33,416 nt of DNA, taken from positions 1-33,416 of the forward strand of contig JAKEEQ010000433.1 in the NCBI GenBank assembly GCA_022616515.1, written 5' to 3'. The notes under the pieces are model-generated. The model was given only the letters and a program-made list of their open reading frames with translations, was not told where the DNA came from and ran no database searches. Made by a program: the position numbers and the translations under genes. This stretch comes from Chloroflexota bacterium (GTDB taxonomy: Bacteria; Chloroflexota; Anaerolineae; Aggregatilineales; J027). Shown piece after piece: positions 30,272-33,416 of the stretch; position 1 is the stretch's first letter; each line of letters begins with the position of its first letter.

Positions 30272-31143
30272 CAGGATGATAGAACCTTTCGCGTATCGAT
30301 AGGTTTACGGATTCGAGATTTTTTCTCGCTATCGTCGATCATCTTTGCGACAAGGAAAATGATGGCAATCAGGTACATCATGCCACCCGGCAGCCACATT
30401 ATCAATCCCCCGATGGTTTGATCATCGACCGGGTCCAGATTCCAGAAGCGAGGGACGCGGGCATAGTGCTGGTATATCAGTTCGCCCCACAGGCTTAAGC
30501 CCATGCCCAGAATAATATTCTGGAAGTAGGTAAGGCCCACAATAACAAGCCGCATGCCGAATGAGCGGCTCTTGTGGATACGCGGTGCAGCACCCGTAAT
30601 GTGCCACCACAGCAGCATTCCCGTCGCGAAAAACGAGATGTGCTCAATATCATGGATAAATTGATCCTGAATGGCGGCGTCATACGCGCCCGGATCATGC
30701 CACAGCCACAGCGAAATAGTAAACAGCAGCCAGATGAAAGCCGGTGACGATAACTGCGTGAGGCCCTTGCGGAAGGCTGATTTGCGCCCAAAGATTTTGC
30801 CGACTTCAATCCGTCCGGCTCTGGGAAGACCCCAGAAGCTAATGGGCATCGGTGCAGCTAGAAAGATCAACGGCGGCACCGCCATCACCAGCAGTAGATG
30901 CTGGATCATGTGGATGAAAAAGAGAAATGTTTGATAGAAGTCAATCCCGGAATACAAAGCGATGCTGAAGAACATGTGCCCGCCTATGTATGAGGCTAGC
31001 CGCCAGCCATTGGCAATCTTTGCCCCCTTACGACGCAGCCGAAACCAGCCGGTCAGATAAATCACAGCAAGAATCATCTGCGGGATGAGGATTTCCAGAC
31101 GGAATTCCCAGGTTGTCAGGAGTGCTTCGAGTTGTGGGTCCAT
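30271..31143 (-). CDS. ctaG: Cytochrome c oxidase assembly factor CtaG (caa3 type)
   Basis: 290 residues, seven predicted membrane helices. It belongs to the caa3_CtaG family, distinct from the Cox11-type CtaG of proteobacteria. Signatures: YQTFLFFIHMIQHLLLVMAVPPLIFLAAP with the conserved His residues, FTISLWLWHDPGAYDAAIQ, FIHDIEHISFFATGMLLWWHITG and LTYFQNIILGMGLSLWGELIYQHYA. In Bacillus this protein is required for active caa3 oxidase. A stem-loop terminator lies just upstream of its start (ATG 31143), separating it from the structural oxidase genes, so it may need its own promoter or rely on read-through. Confidence 0.92.
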   Translation of the reverse strand: MDPQLEALLTTWEFRLEILIPQMILAVIYLTGWFRLRRKGAKIANGWRLASYIGGHMFFSIALYSGIDFYQTFLFFIHMIQHLLLVMAVPPLIFLAAPMPISFWGLPRAGRIEVGKIFGRKSAFRKGLTQLSSPAFIWLLFTISLWLWHDPGAYDAAIQDQFIHDIEHISFFATGMLLWWHITGAAPRIHKSRSFGMRLVIVGLTYFQNIILGMGLSLWGELIYQHYARVPRFWNLDPVDDQTIGGLIMWLPGGMMYLIAIIFLVAKMIDDSEKKSRIRKPIDTRKVLSS

Positions 31144-31151
31144 AAGTTATG

Positions 31152-31193
31152 AAAAAGCCCGTTACGAAGATAGGTCCCCCGTAACAGGCTTTT
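31152..31193 (-). terminator. Intrinsic terminator between coxIII and ctaG
   Basis: AAAAGCC-C-GTTAC (31153-31165) pairs with GTAAC-A-GGCTTTT (31181-31193): 12 pairs with one C-A mismatch and a 15-nt loop, ending in a T-run on the minus strand. It lies 24 nt after the subunit III stop and only 9 nt before the ctaG start, so it divides structural from assembly genes or acts as a partial stop. Confidence 0.8.
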
Positions 31194-31216
31194 GAGTTTA
31201 CCTATCGGTTGACTGA

Positions 31217-31816
31217 CTAATGTGCTTCTGCCACTGTACCGACAAGGTAGAGGGATACATAGAAGAATACCCACACCACGTCAACAAAGTGCCAGTAAAT
31301 TGCAGATGCTTCTACCCCGAAATGTTTCTCAGCGTCATAGTGCCCCTTCATGCCGTTATAAAAGACGATCATCAAAAACAAGACGCCCGTAATAACATGA
31401 AGGGCATGCATACCTGTCATGAAAAAGAACATACCAAAGGCGATACTCTCATCGGGGCCTTGATGGGCAATCGACCACTCATAGCCGACGCCGCCAGTAA
31501 AGATAATGCCCATGATGATAGCAATTGCCAGACTGATCATGAAATTGCGGCGGTCATTGTAGGCAATCGCCACCTCGGCGCGATTCACGAAAAAGCTGCT
31601 GACCAGAAGTATCGCGGTAATGACCAACCCAAGCACCTGATCAAGTTCGGGCCGGGTTCCACCCAACAGCGTAATTCGGGCAACGAGGATACCTGAGAAT
31701 AGGAAAACTTCAGAGACAATGAACAGCCAGAATCCAACCCGATTCATGCGCAGACGCTGTGCCGGGGTAAATTCCAGAGGACCGTGATGCTCGTGTACGT
31801 GATCAATCGCCGCCAT
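31217..31816 (-). CDS. ctaE: Cytochrome c oxidase subunit III
   Basis: 199 residues from ATG 31816 (MAAIDHVHEHHGPLEFTP), whose A overlaps the stop of subunit IV (TAATG) and which has GGAGGA 9 nt upstream; the ORF track begins earlier inside subunit IV. Five membrane helices. Family blocks: RMNRVGFWLFIVSEVFLFSGILVARI, AYNDRRNFMISLAIAIIMGIIFTGGVGYEW, FGMFFFMTGMHALHVITGVLFLMIVFY and AIYWHFVDVVWVFFYVSLYL, which carries the terminal EAxxxYWHFVDxVW motif of subunit III. The five-helix short form is typical of bacterial caa3/cytochrome bo-type enzymes. It is part of the aerobic respiratory oxidase in the cytoplasmic membrane. Confidence 0.95.
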   Translation of the reverse strand: MAAIDHVHEHHGPLEFTPAQRLRMNRVGFWLFIVSEVFLFSGILVARITLLGGTRPELDQVLGLVITAILLVSSFFVNRAEVAIAYNDRRNFMISLAIAIIMGIIFTGGVGYEWSIAHQGPDESIAFGMFFFMTGMHALHVITGVLFLMIVFYNGMKGHYDAEKHFGVEASAIYWHFVDVVWVFFYVSLYLVGTVAEAH

Positions 31817-32034
31817 TAGTGATGATCCTCCGTGCTCCACAGTCGTGAGATGTTCATGTAGTAGTTAACGATGAAGGCAGCCTTAATCAAGGCCAACACT
31901 GCCAGAAAAATGACCGACGGTGACTCTTTTGTACCGAAATAATATTCAATACCTGTCAAGATACCGAGAATGACCAGCACTGCGAACCCCTTAAAGTAGG
32001 GTGGTGATTTCTTGAATTCTTGATCCATTTTCAT
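31816..32034 (-). CDS. ctaF: Cytochrome c oxidase subunit IV (prokaryotic COX4 type)
   Basis: 72 residues with two membrane helices (FAVLVILGILTGIEYYF and VIFLAVLALIKAAFIVNYYMNI). The pattern LxxxTxxEYY..P.....FLAVLALIKAxxVxxYYMH is that of the small bacterial subunit IV of caa3 and bo3 oxidases, which stabilises the complex. Two ATG codons are possible (32034 and 32028); AAGGA is 3 nt from the first and 9 nt from the second, so the second (MDQEF) may be used. It lies between subunits I and III, the common order, and overlaps the subunit III start. Confidence 0.88.
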   Translation of the reverse strand: MKMDQEFKKSPPYFKGFAVLVILGILTGIEYYFGTKESPSVIFLAVLALIKAAFIVNYYMNISRLWSTEDHH

Positions 32035-32053
32035 TGTTCCTTATTATCCAGTG

Positions 32054-32075
32054 CAGAGAGGTGCAAGCCTCTCTG
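32054..32075 (-). promoter_or_regulatory. Intercistronic hairpin between oxidase subunits I and IV
   Basis: CAGAGAGG and CCTCTCTG form a perfect 8-bp stem with a 6-nt loop in the 52-nt gap after the subunit I stop. No T-run follows, so it is more likely an mRNA processing or stability element than a terminator. Confidence 0.45.
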
Positions 32076-32086
32076 TTTCAATCAAG

Positions 32087-33416
32087 CTAGTCGCCTGCCG
32101 GGGCAGGTGCTGTTGACGGAATAACGGGTCCCATTTCGCCCGGCGGCAAATCCGAAGGGGTTTCCTTCGGACGGTCCTGCGGAGCAACGATAGCGTATAC
32201 GGCTCCTTCCAAACCATAGTCATAAGGATTACCCACAACTTCCGGCAGTTCCGTATAGTTGAACTCGCTGGGTGGTGAGGCAATTTGCCATTCCAGTCCC
32301 ATTGAACGCCAGGGATTGGCGGCAGCCTTCGGACCAAACGCCATGTTGTAGACGACGTTGGCAACCATCAAGATAAAGCTCAGTGCCACTGCATAACCAC
32401 CAAGCGTGGCAGCCGTATTCCAGGGATCGAAGCCCAGTGCGGGATCGTAATCTGGAATATGGCGGCGCATACCGAGAAGGCCAATGCGCGATAGTGCCAG
32501 CGTGAAGGTAGTGAACCCGCCAAACAGTAGGACGAATTGTATTCTGGCTATCGTTTCGTTATACATACGACCGCTGGCTTTGGGGAACCAGTAGTAGATT
32601 GCCGCCACAAAGGCGTAGGCGAAACCACCAAAGGCGGCCATATGGAAATGAGCAACAAGAAAATGGGTGTCATGCAAATGCAGGTCGGTTGGTACAAGTG
32701 CATGCGGCGGTCCGGTCAGCCCTCCCAACAGGAAGGTCATAAATGCGCCAAGCACGAACAGCATCGGTGCCGGGAAAGAGATCTTCCCGCCCCACAATGT
32801 GCCCAACCAACTAAAGAATTTCACCCCGGTGGGAACCGCAATCATCAGCGTTGTAACCATGAATGGAATGCGCAGGTTTGGATCCATTGCGGATGTGAAC
32901 ATGTGATGCGACCAGACGAGGAATCCCATCAGGCTGATTGCCAGACTGGACAGTGCTACCGCGACATAGCCAAACAGCGGTTTACGAGAGAATACCGGCA
33001 GTAGTTCACTGATAATACCCAGCCCCGGTAAAATCCATACATAAACCACCGGATGCGAGTAGAACCAGAACAGGTGTTGATATAAGGTGACATTACCGCC
33101 CAACTGCGGATTGAAGAACGGGATACCAACCAGCCGCTCCAGTATTACCATCAAGAAGGCCAGACCAATGAACTGCGTGGCTCCAAGCAGAATGAGGGTA
33201 GTCGCCAGCACAGACCACACAAAAATCGGCATACGGAACAGGGTCATACCGGGTGCACGCATCAAAATGATGGTTACAATGATGTTTAATGAGCCAAAAA
33301 TTGAGCCAAACCCGTTAATAAACACCCCGATCAGAAAGAACTGCATACCTAACCGGGCTTTGACGCTTAGCGGCGGGTAGGCGGTCCAACCGGCGTCAGC
33401 GCCACCGAACACAGGC
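32087..33416 (-). CDS. ctaD: Cytochrome c oxidase subunit I, A2-type (5' end beyond window)
   Basis: 443 C-terminal residues are visible; roughly the first 100 to 130 lie beyond the right edge, and the GTG the ORF track uses is an internal Val (PVFGGADAGWTAYPPLS). Active-site features: FWFYSHPVVYVWILP, with the CuB His and the cross-linked Tyr; WSHHMF, with two further CuB His residues; AVPTGVKFFSW, with the K-channel Lys; and THFLVAHFHMAAFGG, with haem ligands. The usual HPEVY glutamate is Val, and a Tyr-Ser pair precedes the His (YSHPVVY), the mark of A2-type oxidases such as caa3 of Rhodothermus and Thermus. A Pro-rich tail ends the protein. Subunit II with its CuA site should lie beyond the edge. 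Confidence 0.95.
   Translation of the reverse strand, partial: PVFGGADAGWTAYPPLSVKARLGMQFFLIGVFINGFGSIFGSLNIIVTIILMRAPGMTLFRMPIFVWSVLATTLILLGATQFIGLAFLMVILERLVGIPFFNPQLGGNVTLYQHLFWFYSHPVVYVWILPGLGIISELLPVFSRKPLFGYVAVALSSLAISLMGFLVWSHHMFTSAMDPNLRIPFMVTTLMIAVPTGVKFFSWLGTLWGGKISFPAPMLFVLGAFMTFLLGGLTGPPHALVPTDLHLHDTHFLVAHFHMAAFGGFAYAFVAAIYYWFPKASGRMYNETIARIQFVLLFGGFTTFTLALSRIGLLGMRRHIPDYDPALGFDPWNTAATLGGYAVALSFILMVANVVYNMAFGPKAAANPWRSMGLEWQIASPPSEFNYTELPEVVGNPYDYGLEGAVYAIVAPQDRPKETPSDLPPGEMGPVIPSTAPAPAGD

Noticed and set aside
32537-33004. 155-aa plus-strand ORF opposite oxidase subunit I
   Set aside because: Shadow of the well-conserved ctaD gene; rich in Cys, His and Gln with no domain.

Overview
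The window reads as chromosomal DNA of a Chloroflexota bacterium, most likely of the Anaerolineae or a related class. This is inferred from the many lipoproteins and membrane proteins with long Pro/Thr linkers (TPTPT-like), the abundance of TolB/PD40 beta-propellers, the SpoVS and SpoIIIAA/R3H proteins without other sporulation genes, and an aerobic caa3-type oxidase cluster. No rRNA, tRNA, CRISPR array or transposase gene was found. About 36 genes fill nearly the whole window.

Layout. (1) 1-1852: a cut lipoprotein gene coupled to a TrpC-fold protein that has lost its catalytic residues, divergent from an RmlC-like sugar epimerase. (2) 1877-7944, minus: a compact six-gene operon, largely translationally coupled, that encodes four proteins sharing a small TPR module (two of them carry a membrane helix, a Pro/Thr linker and an external beta-propeller), a NERD-like membrane protein and a LysM/beta-propeller lipoprotein. 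(3) 8020-10221, minus: CPBP membrane protease, SDR oxidoreductase, DUF952 protein. (4) 10344-12666: EthD-like protein and tmk, convergent with dnaA. An AT-rich 527-bp spacer follows dnaA. (5) 13194-14745: spoVS, a PHP phosphoesterase and a TIR-domain protein. (6) 14757-18677, minus: ECF sigma factor with a DUF5667 anti-sigma-like partner, and a PknB-type kinase with an external NBR1-like Ig domain. (7) 18754-23767, plus: a beta-propeller membrane protein, an M23 peptidase and an M28 peptidase lipoprotein, then convergent pdxH. (8) 24414-25091: a gene-free stretch that holds a large structured RNA which I recognise as a HEARO/omega RNA, the guide RNA type of IscB. No iscB gene is next to it, and it sits directly against the start codon of the next gene. 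(9) 25092-27773: a GNAT-like protein and a SpoIIIAA/Ycf45-type AAA-R3H protein, ended by a clear terminator. (10) 27826-33416, minus: DUF4919 protein, then haem-copper oxidase biogenesis genes (DUF420/CtaM-like, ctaB, FixH-like, ctaG) and caa3 oxidase subunits III, IV and I, with subunit I cut by the window edge.

The most notable items are the solitary HEARO/omega RNA and the TPR/beta-propeller operon. The latter appears to join cytoplasmic TPR modules to extracytoplasmic propellers and has no function I can name. Regions 2, 6 and 7 share one theme: inside-to-outside membrane proteins with Pro/Thr stalks that probably act in envelope sensing and remodelling.
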